34,854 nt of DNA. Source: Actinomadura roseirufa. Lineage in GTDB: Bacteria; Actinomycetota; Actinomycetes; Streptosporangiales; Streptosporangiaceae. The translations under genes and the position numbers were made by a program. This document shows, in pieces, positions 26,348 to 34,854 of this stretch. Position 1 is the stretch's first letter; each line of letters begins with the position of its first letter. The DNA lies in NCBI RefSeq assembly GCF_900659635.1, contig NZ_CAACVB010000065.1, positions 1 to 34,854 of the forward strand, written 5' to 3'. Under the pieces are notes generated by a model, which made no database searches, had not been told where the DNA came from, and saw only the letters and a program-made list of their open reading frames with translations.

Positions 26348-27604
26348 ATGGCCCCCGTACCGCCCGACGGCGATGTCGTCTTCGGTGAGACCGAAGCTCT
26401 GTCCGTGCTCAACACCGCGTACATCCTGGCCGGAGAGGCGCTCACTGCTCCCGGCCTGCTCCCGCAGGAACGCCTAGCGACCCTGATGGAGTGTCACGGA
26501 GACGTGCTCGCAGCGCTCGGCCCCGCTACCCGGCTCCCGTTCGGGGAGTTCCGTGCCAAACTGCGCGGCCCCTTCGGTGACCTGCTGCCCGCCTGGATCT
26601 CCAATGAGGGTCTGGACGGTCTCACCATCCTCGACGGCGACGGGTACGTCACCGAGGACGCGTTCGACCTTCGCTGGGAGCACGCTGAACTGGTCTCGTT
26701 GATTCGGAGCCTGCGGGACTTCTCCGGTCAGCGAGTGAGCGCCGACACGGTCCGCAGCCATCTCGCGCAGGCCGAGGTGTTCGAGGCGATCTCCGGCCGA
26801 GGACCGGACCAGTACGTTCATGATCGCCGCAACCTCATCACCCGCCCTGCCGGTGATGCCGAGGAGCTGTCGGGTCTGGGATTGCCTCTGAAGGCCGTCG
26901 GGTTCTACGCCGACATCTCCTACCAGTCGCTCTACCAGGGTTGGTGGTTCGGCTGCCCGGTGTGCCGGTGGCCGATGAAGGTGACGGAGCACAAGAAGGC
27001 GGGTCGGGAGTACGGGAAGGTCGAGTGCTTCTACGCCCGGCACGCCGACACCGGCGCCCGCTACTCCTTTCAGCCGACCGACGGCGGCCCGCCCGTCCTG
27101 CAGCCGTTCACCGAACCTAGCCAACCTTCCGCCCGGGAAGCCCCGCTGCACCTGTCGGTCCCGGACGAACCGCCTCAGGCGCGCCCGGCCAGCGGCTGCA
27201 AAGCCCTTGACCGCGGGGTGTGGAGATACACCACCGTTCCCGGCCTGCCCGAACTTCGCCTGCACCACGTACTGGAACAGCGGCTGGCCGGAACGGGGGC
27301 GAAGGTGCAGTTGTGGCCGATGAGCGACGCCTACGACCACCGGATCGAGATCCGCCGCCCGGACGGTAGCACGGCGGTGTTCGAAGCCGACTTGAAGGAC
27401 TATACGCACGGCCACACTCTCGGCCAGTCGATCCACCGGGCGCAGGGCGACCGCGGCGACGCACGCTGGCTCATCGTCCCCGACCACCGGGCCGGCCAGG
27501 TGCCGATGCTCGACAGCATCTGCCGCACGTACGACATGAGAGCCCTGGCAGCGACCGACTTCGCGGTGATGGTGTGCACCGAGGCAGGAGTGCAGTGGGC
27601 ATGA
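26348..27604 (+). CDS. PD-(D/E)xK nuclease of the pPIWI-RE island
   Basis: A 418-aa protein matching the restriction-endonuclease partner of pPIWI-RE three-gene islands. The N-terminal half is helical. A zinc-binding segment follows at about 200-235 (GCPVCRWP with C203/C206, then VECFYARH with C227/H232). The C-terminal nuclease fold (about 300-418) has LRLHHVLEQRL, D330 in YDHRIEI, then FEADLKDY with D348 and K350, a plausible active-site set. The helicase gene starts inside its stop codon (ATGA at 27601-27604), so the two are translated together. The start is uncertain: ATG 26348 and TTG 26327 are both possible and neither has a good SD. Family knowledge assigns the nuclease to the island. 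DNA cleavage is inferred. Confidence 0.8.
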   Translation: MAPVPPDGDVVFGETEALSVLNTAYILAGEALTAPGLLPQERLATLMECHGDVLAALGPATRLPFGEFRAKLRGPFGDLLPAWISNEGLDGLTILDGDGYVTEDAFDLRWEHAELVSLIRSLRDFSGQRVSADTVRSHLAQAEVFEAISGRGPDQYVHDRRNLITRPAGDAEELSGLGLPLKAVGFYADISYQSLYQGWWFGCPVCRWPMKVTEHKKAGREYGKVECFYARHADTGARYSFQPTDGGPPVLQPFTEPSQPSAREAPLHLSVPDEPPQARPASGCKALDRGVWRYTTVPGLPELRLHHVLEQRLAGTGAKVQLWPMSDAYDHRIEIRRPDGSTAVFEADLKDYTHGHTLGQSIHRAQGDRGDARWLIVPDHRAGQVPMLDSICRTYDMRALAATDFAVMVCTEAGVQWA

Positions 27605-30600
27605 GCAACGAACTGTCCGTCCGGGGTACCTACATATACGCCGCTTTGGCGTTGACTGGCCACTACTTCCCCCACCACGACGAGGACGGCCGGCTTCTGG
27701 CCGCCTTCCGCGATGCCGCGTTCTTCGCCAGCCGCAAACCGCAGGCCTGGGACCGGTGGCCCCTCCTGGACCACGAGGAGCGGCGCCGCATCGCCGACGT
27801 GATGTCCCTGGCACCGGTGGACCTGGCAGACGCGCACCGTTTCGCAGTGGCCGCCCGCTCCCGGCTGGGCGCCCTCCACGACGACGGCGATCAGGACGGC
27901 GATATCGCGGCGGTGGTGCATCCGTTCCTGCTGGCCGGGCCGGTCCCGTCCCGGGCCGAGGCCGCCCACCCTCATGTTGGTGGCGACCTGCTGGGATATG
28001 TCGACCGGATCACCGCCCGGTTCCGCCGCCCGAGCGCCCGGCTGCGGCCTCCGGAGTTCGCCGGACCCGGCGTTTGGAGTACCCGGAAGGTGTGGGTCAC
28101 CGGTGAGGGTTCGATCCACGGCAAGCTCAACATCCCCACCTATCCCAACTTTGTGCAGGCCCCCGACCATTCGGTCCTGCCGACCGCCGTCACCGTCCCG
28201 CACATCCAAGAGATCGCGCCGACCGTGAAGGAACTGTTGGACGTGGCTGCCGTGGTCGAGCGCCGCTACGACGGTCACGACGACCGGTACCTGCACACCA
28301 CCCTCACCCGCCTGTTCCGTGAACTGCAATGCGAGGACTCCGCGGGCGTGGAGGTGATGCGGCTGCTAGCGGGCCGAACCCAGATCCTCAACGCTCCGAC
28401 CGGTACCGGCAAGACCGTTCTGGTCAGGGTTTTGGCCTCCTGGTTCGCTCTCCACGACCTACGGATCACGCTGGTCGTCCCTGATGTGAAAGCCACCCTG
28501 TCCACCGCGTGGGACATCTCCGCCGACCTGAACTACCTGCATCAGGAAGGCCACCTCAAGGGGCCAGCAACGTGCGTTCCCCTCATGGCGCCGGGCCGCA
28601 GGCACGAACGCGCCCTCAAGCACGCCACCCTGATCCGCGAGGAACCCCACGCCCCCGGCGAGTGGGGAAGACGCGGGGCCCGCGACATCGACGCCCTCGC
28701 CTACGGCTGCGCCCAGACCCGATTCCTCGACAGCGCCGGCACCTACCCTCCCGGGCAGGAGAACTGCCTGACCCTGCAGCGCGGCACCACCTTCGCCGCC
28801 TGCCCGTGGATCCCCCAATGTGGGAAGTTCGCTCCCGTCTACGCCTCCTGCGACGCCGCGGTGGTGGTCACCAACCACCACAACTTCATCGACGGCACTC
28901 TTAAGATCGGGGTGAACCTCGACGGGCGGCCGACCAGCGGCCTGACCGTCCGCGAGTTCGTGGTACGAACCTCGCACGCGGTCGTAATCGATGAGATCGA
29001 CCAGTTCCAGTCCAACGTGGTCGACAAGTGCGCCACCCAGATCGTCCTCCATACACGCCGCCCTTGGGAGTCTGCGCCCCAGCAGTTCGACACCGACGCC
29101 AAGCACCTGCCGCTCCGAGTCGAATCCAGCCTCGTCACCTCCGTCAGCCACGTGCGGCTGATGGCCGAATCCCTGCTGCTGGCCATCTGTCACGGCGCCC
29201 TGCATCTGACCGTCAGCGACGACGACACAACAAGACGGCGCAGCGGCGGCGGGCAGAACGCCGGGTGGCGCCTGGCCAACGCACGCGACCGTGAACTGAT
29301 CGACCTGCTCTTCCCCGGGCAGATCACCGCAGGCCAGCCCATCCCCGCCCACCTGTACGCCAAGCTGGATGCCCTGCTGCCCGAACGTTACAGCGCCGAC
29401 AGCGGCGCAGCGGCGGGAGGCGGCCGGAGCGGCCACTGGCAGGATGTCGGCAAAGCCTTGGACGCGCTGTCGGCGCCACGCGGCGAAGACTTCCTGGACC
29501 TGGTGAAACTGGAACTGCACGGCCTGCTCACCCCGCTGATTCCCGAGGGCCGCAGCCGCAGCCGCGCAATCAACCTCCTGGTGGTCCGCGGCTACCTCAA
29601 GGAACTCGACGCCTGCCTGGGCATCTTGCGCGACGACGTGCAGCAGCTGCGGCACTCCGGATTGTCCTCGGCCAACCGGATCCTGGAAAACGTCCAGCCG
29701 CGATCCATCAACTCCGTCCTGCCGTTGGGGATGCTCGGCCGCGCCATCACCGGTTACCGGGTGACCGGCCTGGACAACAAGGAGAAGGACGCCGAACTAT
29801 CGGCGCAGAACATCTCCGGTGACCCGCATACCTACGTCAGTGAACTCGGCGGGTTGGTGTCCCTGCTCACCGCCCGGGTGGAGCGGCCCGTCATCGGCCT
29901 GTCGGCCACCGCCTACTTCCCCGAAGCGGTCCGTGAGCACGTGCACGCCCCGGTCTCCTGGTGGATGACCGACGCCCAGGCCCGCTCCATCGTCACCGAA
30001 TGCCACACCCTCACCTACGGGGCAGGGCATCCGATGATGGGCGAACCGATCCGGATCGCCGGCACCCATCCCAAAGGCAAACCCGAAGCGCTCATCGAAC
30101 TCGGCGCCCGCCTGTACGAACAGAAGATCTCCAAGAAGATCGAGAAACTGCGCGGCAGCACCCGTGACCGTGATCGGGCCCGCGTCATCTTGGCTGCCAA
30201 CAGCTACGAGCAATGCGCCCATCTAGCGCTCGGCCTGTCCCGTGCCAAAGGCTTCAACCACCGGGTGTGCGTCGCCGTCCCTTCCAACGAGCCGAACCGC
30301 TACGCCCGCCACCTACCCGCGGCCAGCCTGGCCCGGCCGATCACGCCCGAAGAATTCGAGGACTTCCCCACCTTCGGCGACATCCTCATCGCCCCGCTGT
30401 CCGTGATCGCCCGCGGCCTCAACATCGTCGTCGCCACCCGCTCGGCCGTCCAGTCGATCTACCTGTGCACCCGGCCGCCGCTGACCATCGACGAACCCGC
30501 CTGGATGTACGGCAGCGTCAACGCCGCAGGCGTCAGCGCCCTTCCCGCCAAAGGCGACGCGGACCCCCTCCAGGCGGTCCGCGTCGCCGCCGAGCGGGCG

Positions 30601-30921
30601 TGGGAACAACTCGGCCTGATCCTTCGCTCCCCCACCCAGTTCTCCGCCATGACCCACACCCTGCAAGAACAGGTCATCGCCGGGATGCTCGTCAACCTCA
30701 TCCAGCTCGCCGGCCGTGCCCGCCGCGGCGGCACCGACATGAACCTGCACCTCGTCGACTACTCGTTCCAGGACGAAACCTGGAGCTCGGACCTGACGAC
30801 GATCATTCAGCGCATCCACTCCCGCTGGCCCCCCGAGGTCCAGCGCCGCATGAACGACCTGTACGGCGAGGCGCTCGGCGCGTTCTTGTCCTACGCCGGA
30901 ATCGACCCCGACCAGGTATGA
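27601..30921 (+). CDS. DinG/XPD-like superfamily 2 helicase of the pPIWI-RE island
   Basis: A 1106-aa helicase. Walker A is NAPTGTGKT (264-272). Cysteines at about 370, 389, 401 and 407 (ENCLTLQ, CPWIPQCGKF) sit between motifs I and II, as the iron-sulfur cluster does in DinG/XPD helicases. The DExx box is VVIDEIDQFQ (461-470). Motif VI is QLAGRARRGGT near the C-terminus. The first 240 residues, before the ATPase, form an extra domain seen in these islands. The ATG at 27601 overlaps the nuclease stop and is preferred to in-frame codons upstream. The pPIWI-RE gene follows after a 75-bp gap. Family knowledge: the helicase is thought to unwind DNA for the Argonaute-like partner. An iron-sulfur cluster is inferred from spacing only. 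Confidence 0.85.
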   Translation: MSNELSVRGTYIYAALALTGHYFPHHDEDGRLLAAFRDAAFFASRKPQAWDRWPLLDHEERRRIADVMSLAPVDLADAHRFAVAARSRLGALHDDGDQDGDIAAVVHPFLLAGPVPSRAEAAHPHVGGDLLGYVDRITARFRRPSARLRPPEFAGPGVWSTRKVWVTGEGSIHGKLNIPTYPNFVQAPDHSVLPTAVTVPHIQEIAPTVKELLDVAAVVERRYDGHDDRYLHTTLTRLFRELQCEDSAGVEVMRLLAGRTQILNAPTGTGKTVLVRVLASWFALHDLRITLVVPDVKATLSTAWDISADLNYLHQEGHLKGPATCVPLMAPGRRHERALKHATLIREEPHAPGEWGRRGARDIDALAYGCAQTRFLDSAGTYPPGQENCLTLQRGTTFAACPWIPQCGKFAPVYASCDAAVVVTNHHNFIDGTLKIGVNLDGRPTSGLTVREFVVRTSHAVVIDEIDQFQSNVVDKCATQIVLHTRRPWESAPQQFDTDAKHLPLRVESSLVTSVSHVRLMAESLLLAICHGALHLTVSDDDTTRRRSGGGQNAGWRLANARDRELIDLLFPGQITAGQPIPAHLYAKLDALLPERYSADSGAAAGGGRSGHWQDVGKALDALSAPRGEDFLDLVKLELHGLLTPLIPEGRSRSRAINLLVVRGYLKELDACLGILRDDVQQLRHSGLSSANRILENVQPRSINSVLPLGMLGRAITGYRVTGLDNKEKDAELSAQNISGDPHTYVSELGGLVSLLTARVERPVIGLSATAYFPEAVREHVHAPVSWWMTDAQARSIVTECHTLTYGAGHPMMGEPIRIAGTHPKGKPEALIELGARLYEQKISKKIEKLRGSTRDRDRARVILAANSYEQCAHLALGLSRAKGFNHRVCVAVPSNEPNRYARHLPAASLARPITPEEFEDFPTFGDILIAPLSVIARGLNIVVATRSAVQSIYLCTRPPLTIDEPAWMYGSVNAAGVSALPAKGDADPLQAVRVAAERAWEQLGLILRSPTQFSAMTHTLQEQVIAGMLVNLIQLAGRARRGGTDMNLHLVDYSFQDETWSSDLTTIIQRIHSRWPPEVQRRMNDLYGEALGAFLSYAGIDPDQV

Positions 30922-30979
30922 GGCACTTCCCCGCCTCACGTTGCACACCCCTCCATGACATCGCCTTCCCAAAGATCCC

Positions 30980-30985
30980 AAGGAG
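30980..30985 (+). promoter_or_regulatory. Shine-Dalgarno AAGGAG before the pPIWI-RE gene
   Basis: AAGGAG lies 11 nt before the GTG at 30997, whereas the in-frame ATG at 30955 has no SD. This supports the GTG as the start. Confidence 0.55.
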
Positions 30986-30996
30986 ACGCTGATCCC

Positions 30997-33882
30997 GTGG
31001 CCCGCGAGCACGCTCCCTACGCCAACACCCTCGCCCTACGGTGCACCCCGCACCTCGTCGGCGACTCCTCCGTCTATCTGCGACTCTTCGACAACGAGAC
31101 TCGCGGCGCGTGGCGGGACCTGAACAAGCGCACCCGCCGCGGCGGGCCCGAGCAGGTCCCCTACAGCATCGCCACCACCGTCCTGCGGGCGCTCACCGGC
31201 GGCTACGTCCACCTCGACAAGTACTGCGCTTTCCTGGCCTCCAAGGAACCCATCAGCGACGCCACTCTCATGCGCATGTTCACCTACCTGGAAGGGTTCG
31301 CGCTCGGCGAGGCGATCGACACCGTCACGCTCCGCCAGCCGACCCACCTGGCGCGCCTGATCGCCGACACCCCCGAACGACACCAGCATCTGGCCGCCTT
31401 CCTCACCCCCCGCCACGGCCAGCAGCCCGTCGTGCCCGACTGGGTGTACAAGACCATCGTGTGGGACCTAACCGGCCAACTAACCTCCCAGCCGTTCAAC
31501 GTCACCAAGCTCCTCCCGCTTCGCAAGCCAAACAAGGAGGGAAAGCTCTACACCTACGACTGGGAGCCCGGGGAACCCAGCAAGATCGACTACCTGCCCG
31601 ACAGCGACGGCAACGCCATCGCCTGGGACGCGCCGTTCGGCCGCTCTCACAACAGCGACGAGCCGATCGACCACGCCCGCATCACCGCACGCGACGCCCA
31701 GTACGCCCTGTCCCTGATCTCCCTCACGATGAAGACGCTCCCGAACATCACCAACCCGGTACTGCTGCTGAACTCCCGCGTCACCCGCATCTACAGCAAC
31801 CTCGTCTACGCCAAGACCGCACTGCTCGCCCAACCGAAACCCGGCCTGCCGCTGCTGCGGGTCACCCTCACCGGCGGCGGAGGCATGCGCACCGTCAACC
31901 GGCTCGCCCTGCAGGTCCTGGCCTACCTCAAGATGGACGACACCCCGCTCCACGACATCGAACAGCGCGCCGCCACAGAACGACTCACCGTCAAAGCCGC
32001 CCGGGAAGCAGGCAACAAGCCACACTTCATCACCCCGCCGCCCGGTACGGTCCGTCCGATCATGCCCAAGAACTACGGGTTCTCCGTCGGTACCGGTGCT
32101 GGCATCCATCACCTGCGGCTGCTCGCCGACCACGTCGACGCCGTGCTCGGCGATCGAGCCAGTGGCCTGGACATCGTCCAGGCCGACATGAGCTTCAAAC
32201 CCCGCCCCACCGACCCCCTGCGCGCCAAGGACAAGGCCGCCCGCCAAAAGGCCGGACTGCCCAACGACACTTTCGGCTTCCCGCCCGTGCCCGACGTACA
32301 CGCTGCCATCCTCGAAGCCGGGTACACCCGGCTCCGGATTCTGTGTCTGTACTACCGGGACGAGACCCGCCTACGCATGATCAACTGCCTGGCCAGAGCC
32401 TACGACCTCGATCCCGCCCGGCTCGATCCGCCCGAAGGCACCGAGATCTCCCTCACCGACCACGTCAGTGTCGTCTTTCAGGCAGCACCCAAGTTCCTCG
32501 CCCACGGCCCCGCCAGCGGACGATCGGACGCCGCCGAAGCGTTCGCCCCGTTCCTAGACGGAGGCGACACGGTGATGATCGGGGCGTTCTGCGAGACCGA
32601 GTACCCCGACAAGCCAGCCCGACTCAAGGGTGAAACCTCCGACGCCCTCGCGCTGCGGATCGAGCAGATCGACGCGAAATTCCAAACCAAGCCGTTCTTC
32701 ACCAAACGCAACATCACTCCCCAGTACCTGCTGGGCAAGAGGCGCGGCAAGTTCGGCAAGGCCGATGAGGTCGTCGCTCCCTCAGAGACCGATCACCCCG
32801 CCTACATGGCCTTCTGCGACCTGTACCGTGGCCTCGGCATCATCGACCAGCGCCTCGAACTCGCCCTCGTCACCGACGGCGGCGAACCGGCCCTGCCCCG
32901 CATCACCTTCTGCGGGGTCCACGTCCGCAAGCAAGCCAGCCCCGCCGGAGCCTCCGGCGAGCCCCGCCGCATCATCCTCGCTACCGCCCTCGTCCCCTCC
33001 CCCGAACCCGGCGGCGTGTGGACAATGCTCGGCTGGACCTCCCTCGACCGCCAATGGCTGCCCTACCGCGAAGCCGCCACCATCTTCCAATCCCACAGCT
33101 ACCCCGCACACCGGAACGGCGCTGGCTCCTCCGAGAACCAGCGGTGGGCCGAAGCCGGCCGGGACATCGACCGAGCACTGGCCGACCTATCCGAACATCT
33201 CGACGGTCAGCCCTACGCCGTCATCATCGACGGCCACGCCTGCCGCCGGATCTGGCCCGGCCTGCAGAACAAGAACCTCGACCGCGCCCCCGACCCCGAC
33301 GAAGGCCGCACCTGGCTACCAGGCGCAGGAATCCAACCTCACCAGCGCCCCGCCGCCGTCATCCGCATCAACATGAGCGCCGACGAAATGCCCCAGCCCT
33401 ACTCAATCACCCGCATCAACAAGGACGGCACCAGCAAGGACTCACGCACCTCCCCACTGCTGTACAAGGTGAACACGGACTTCGGCACCCCCACCTGGAT
33501 GCTGTTCAACGTCCCCCGCAACTATGACGGCAGCGGCGGCGGACGCCTCGGATCTACTCTCACTCGGTGGCACGCCTCCATCGGCAAGGGCGGTGAAAAT
33601 GCCGCCGACCGCAGGAAGAACGAGCTCAAAGCACCCTGGTATACCATGACCAACACCGGCATTCACCCGATCGTGCTCGGCCCCGGCATCGACGGCGCGG
33701 CCCTCGCCCACGCCACCGCACGGCTGTGCCACCAAACCATCGCCTGGTCCGACCGATCCCGCTACCCCGCACCCCTGCACGCCGCCAAACAGATCGACCT
33801 CGACCACCCCGAATACCGCCGCTCCACCCCACCCGAAGACCGGCCCAGCTCCGACGAAGATGAAGAGTTCGTCGACGAATAG
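30997..33882 (+). CDS. pPIWI-RE protein (prokaryotic Argonaute/PIWI relative)
   Basis: A 961-aa protein that I assign to the pPIWI-RE family. Support is its length, its position after a DinG-like helicase and a PD-(D/E)xK nuclease, and its C-terminal RNase H-fold region. Visible landmarks are AVIIDGHACRRIWPGLQNK (D745, W753), RINMSADEMPQP (R790 and E797, candidates for the Arg and Glu that give the family its name), APWYTMTNTGIHP, and a terminal CHQTIAWSDRSRYPAPLHAA followed by DLDHPEYR. The N-terminal 450 residues would hold the family-specific module. No classical DEDX slicer tetrad is evident, so guide-directed binding rather than slicing is more likely. The acidic tail (SSDEDEEFVDE) is probably disordered. 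The GTG start is supported by AAGGAG. The ATG at 30955 would add 14 residues. Confidence 0.82.
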   Translation: MAREHAPYANTLALRCTPHLVGDSSVYLRLFDNETRGAWRDLNKRTRRGGPEQVPYSIATTVLRALTGGYVHLDKYCAFLASKEPISDATLMRMFTYLEGFALGEAIDTVTLRQPTHLARLIADTPERHQHLAAFLTPRHGQQPVVPDWVYKTIVWDLTGQLTSQPFNVTKLLPLRKPNKEGKLYTYDWEPGEPSKIDYLPDSDGNAIAWDAPFGRSHNSDEPIDHARITARDAQYALSLISLTMKTLPNITNPVLLLNSRVTRIYSNLVYAKTALLAQPKPGLPLLRVTLTGGGGMRTVNRLALQVLAYLKMDDTPLHDIEQRAATERLTVKAAREAGNKPHFITPPPGTVRPIMPKNYGFSVGTGAGIHHLRLLADHVDAVLGDRASGLDIVQADMSFKPRPTDPLRAKDKAARQKAGLPNDTFGFPPVPDVHAAILEAGYTRLRILCLYYRDETRLRMINCLARAYDLDPARLDPPEGTEISLTDHVSVVFQAAPKFLAHGPASGRSDAAEAFAPFLDGGDTVMIGAFCETEYPDKPARLKGETSDALALRIEQIDAKFQTKPFFTKRNITPQYLLGKRRGKFGKADEVVAPSETDHPAYMAFCDLYRGLGIIDQRLELALVTDGGEPALPRITFCGVHVRKQASPAGASGEPRRIILATALVPSPEPGGVWTMLGWTSLDRQWLPYREAATIFQSHSYPAHRNGAGSSENQRWAEAGRDIDRALADLSEHLDGQPYAVIIDGHACRRIWPGLQNKNLDRAPDPDEGRTWLPGAGIQPHQRPAAVIRINMSADEMPQPYSITRINKDGTSKDSRTSPLLYKVNTDFGTPTWMLFNVPRNYDGSGGGRLGSTLTRWHASIGKGGENAADRRKNELKAPWYTMTNTGIHPIVLGPGIDGAALAHATARLCHQTIAWSDRSRYPAPLHAAKQIDLDHPEYRRSTPPEDRPSSDEDEEFVDE

Positions 33883-33949
33883 GCTCCTACCTCGATCACG
33901 GGTTGTGACTTCCCAGGTTGAACGGTGCCAGGCACAGGTCGAGCTGGCC

Positions 33950-34854
33950 TAGTGTCCTGTAACTGAAAACTATTTACTTGGTATTGTTTGTGATCAGTCG
34001 CTTGTAGTCACGTTGGAGGACGCGGACCTTAGCGATGATCTCTTTGGGTTTGGCGGTCCAGGCGAACGGTCGCGCGTCGGCGTTCCAGTTGGCGATGTAG
34101 GCGTTGATCGTGTCGACGGGGATGCGCAGTGATCCGAAGCTTCCGCGGCGGATGTCCTGCCGGATGATGATGCCGAACCAGATCTCGATCTGGTTCAGCC
34201 ATGAGCTTCCGATCGGGGTGTAGTGAAAGCGCACATTCGGGTGAGCGTCAAGCCATGCGTCGACCTCCGGTCCGGAGTGGGTGGAAAGGTTGTCGAGGAC
34301 AACATGCAGTTCCCGGTCTGCATGGCGCCTGGTCACTTCGTTCATGAAGGTGATGAACTTGCCGGTCCTGCGCCGAGGAAAGCACTTTCCCTCCACTTCG
34401 CCGGTGGCGATATCGAGTGCCGCGAACAGGTTCGTGGTCCCATGCCGCACGTAGTCATGGGTGCGCTTCTCATTCTTGGAAAAGGTGATCGGCAACAGCG
34501 GCTGCGTCCGCTCCAGGGCCTGGACCTGTGTCTTCTCATCTACCGACAACACCACCGCGCCGTCCGGCGGGTCGGGATACAGGCCTACGATATCGATCAC
34601 CTTCTCGGCGCACTCCGGATCACGCGACAGTTTGAAGGTGCCCTGCCGCCACGGCTGCAGATCATGTTCCTTCCATATCCGCACGATCACGCTGCGCGAG
34701 ACGGAGATGTCCTCCTCCCGCTTCAGATACGCGGACATCTCACGGCTCGACCAATGAACCCTTTTCATCCTCGGGTGCTGTGGGTGACGCGGTGGTTTTG
34801 TAGGACGGCGATGGCTTTGACGATGTGGCCGGTCTTGCTCGGGCTGCAGCGCAG
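33950..34854 (-). mobile_element. IS630-type element, one end and transposase
   Basis: The left terminus is probably at the TA of cTAgtgtcctgtaactg (33950-33951), since IS630/Tc1 elements insert at TA, and the transposase gene ends 24 bp inside it. The other end is not visible. The sequence upstream of the transposase (34769-34854) does not look like the rest of an IS630 N-terminus. Confidence 0.6.
33974..34768 (-). CDS. IS630-type DDE transposase, probably lacking its N-terminus
   Basis: 264 residues with the IS630 catalytic core: D77 in VLSVDEKTQ, D159 in HVVLDNLSTH, and E195 in SSWLNQIEIWFG, giving D-D-35-E spacing. The preceding KRVHWSSREMSAYL and SVSRSVIVRIWKEHDLQPW match the segment just before the core. 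Full-length family members are about 340-370 aa and start with a helix-turn-helix domain. Here the frame upstream of the Met reads Pro/Arg/His-rich sequence, and another frame reads IVKAIAVLQNHRV, so the 5' part is missing, frameshifted or replaced. The copy is probably inactive or non-autonomous. Confidence 0.8.
   Translation of the reverse strand: MKRVHWSSREMSAYLKREEDISVSRSVIVRIWKEHDLQPWRQGTFKLSRDPECAEKVIDIVGLYPDPPDGAVVLSVDEKTQVQALERTQPLLPITFSKNEKRTHDYVRHGTTNLFAALDIATGEVEGKCFPRRRTGKFITFMNEVTRRHADRELHVVLDNLSTHSGPEVDAWLDAHPNVRFHYTPIGSSWLNQIEIWFGIIIRQDIRRGSFGSLRIPVDTINAYIANWNADARPFAWTAKPKEIIAKVRVLQRDYKRLITNNTK

Noticed and set aside
1..34854. CRISPR array or retron-type repeats
   Set aside because: No regularly spaced direct repeats, cas genes or reverse transcriptase motifs were seen.

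Overview
The window is GC-rich, and its reading frames show strongly GC-biased third positions. Its GTG starts, short SD sequences, IS5/IS3/IS630-type insertion sequences and helix-turn-helix families point to a high-GC actinobacterium (Streptomyces, Actinomadura or a Streptosporangiales relative). I cannot place it to genus. There are no housekeeping genes. It reads as a defence island scarred by transposons and recombinase remnants.

Layout. Positions 1-1777 hold the 5' end of an IS5-type transposase gene and a nearly intact IS3-family element whose orfB carries an in-frame stop. A GmrSD-like (DUF262 + DUF1524) nuclease gene follows at 1880-4384 (+). Next is about 0.9 kb without genes, containing one perfect 15-bp hairpin (4914-4948), and then the 3' part of a tRNA-Arg(UCU), a probable attachment site for an integrative element (5276-5322). 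A frameshifted winged-helix-type gene occupies 5478-7087 (+).

The centrepiece is a five-gene minus-strand operon (22538 down to 7162). In transcription order it encodes a 1709-aa DEAD/DEAH helicase with a C-terminal DUF1998 region, a SNF2-type helicase (DrmD-like), an Eco57I/PglX-type adenine methyltransferase (DrmMI-like), an McrB-like AAA+ GTPase with three stacked N-terminal domains, and McrC. Every junction is a 4-nt ATGA/GTGA overlap, so the five products are probably made as one unit. The set looks like a fusion of a class-1 DISARM-like core with an McrBC-type effector. Both the McrB-like protein and the neighbouring GmrSD-like nuclease carry the same alkyltransferase-like (MGMT/ATL) module. 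In both, the residue expected to be the catalytic Cys is replaced, which suggests a shared DNA-modification reader.

Positions 22680-24950 are a graveyard: a pentapeptide-repeat fragment, a minus-strand fragment, a frameshifted serine recombinase and a degenerate IS3 orfA. A second defence locus, a pPIWI-RE three-gene island, lies at 25015-33882 (+). It consists of an XRE-type regulator, a PD-(D/E)xK nuclease, a DinG/XPD-like helicase with a Cys cluster, and the pPIWI-RE protein. Four short perfect palindromes precede the regulator. An IS630-type transposase (33974-34768, minus) closes the window.

All functional assignments rest on motifs and architecture read by eye. No database search was run.
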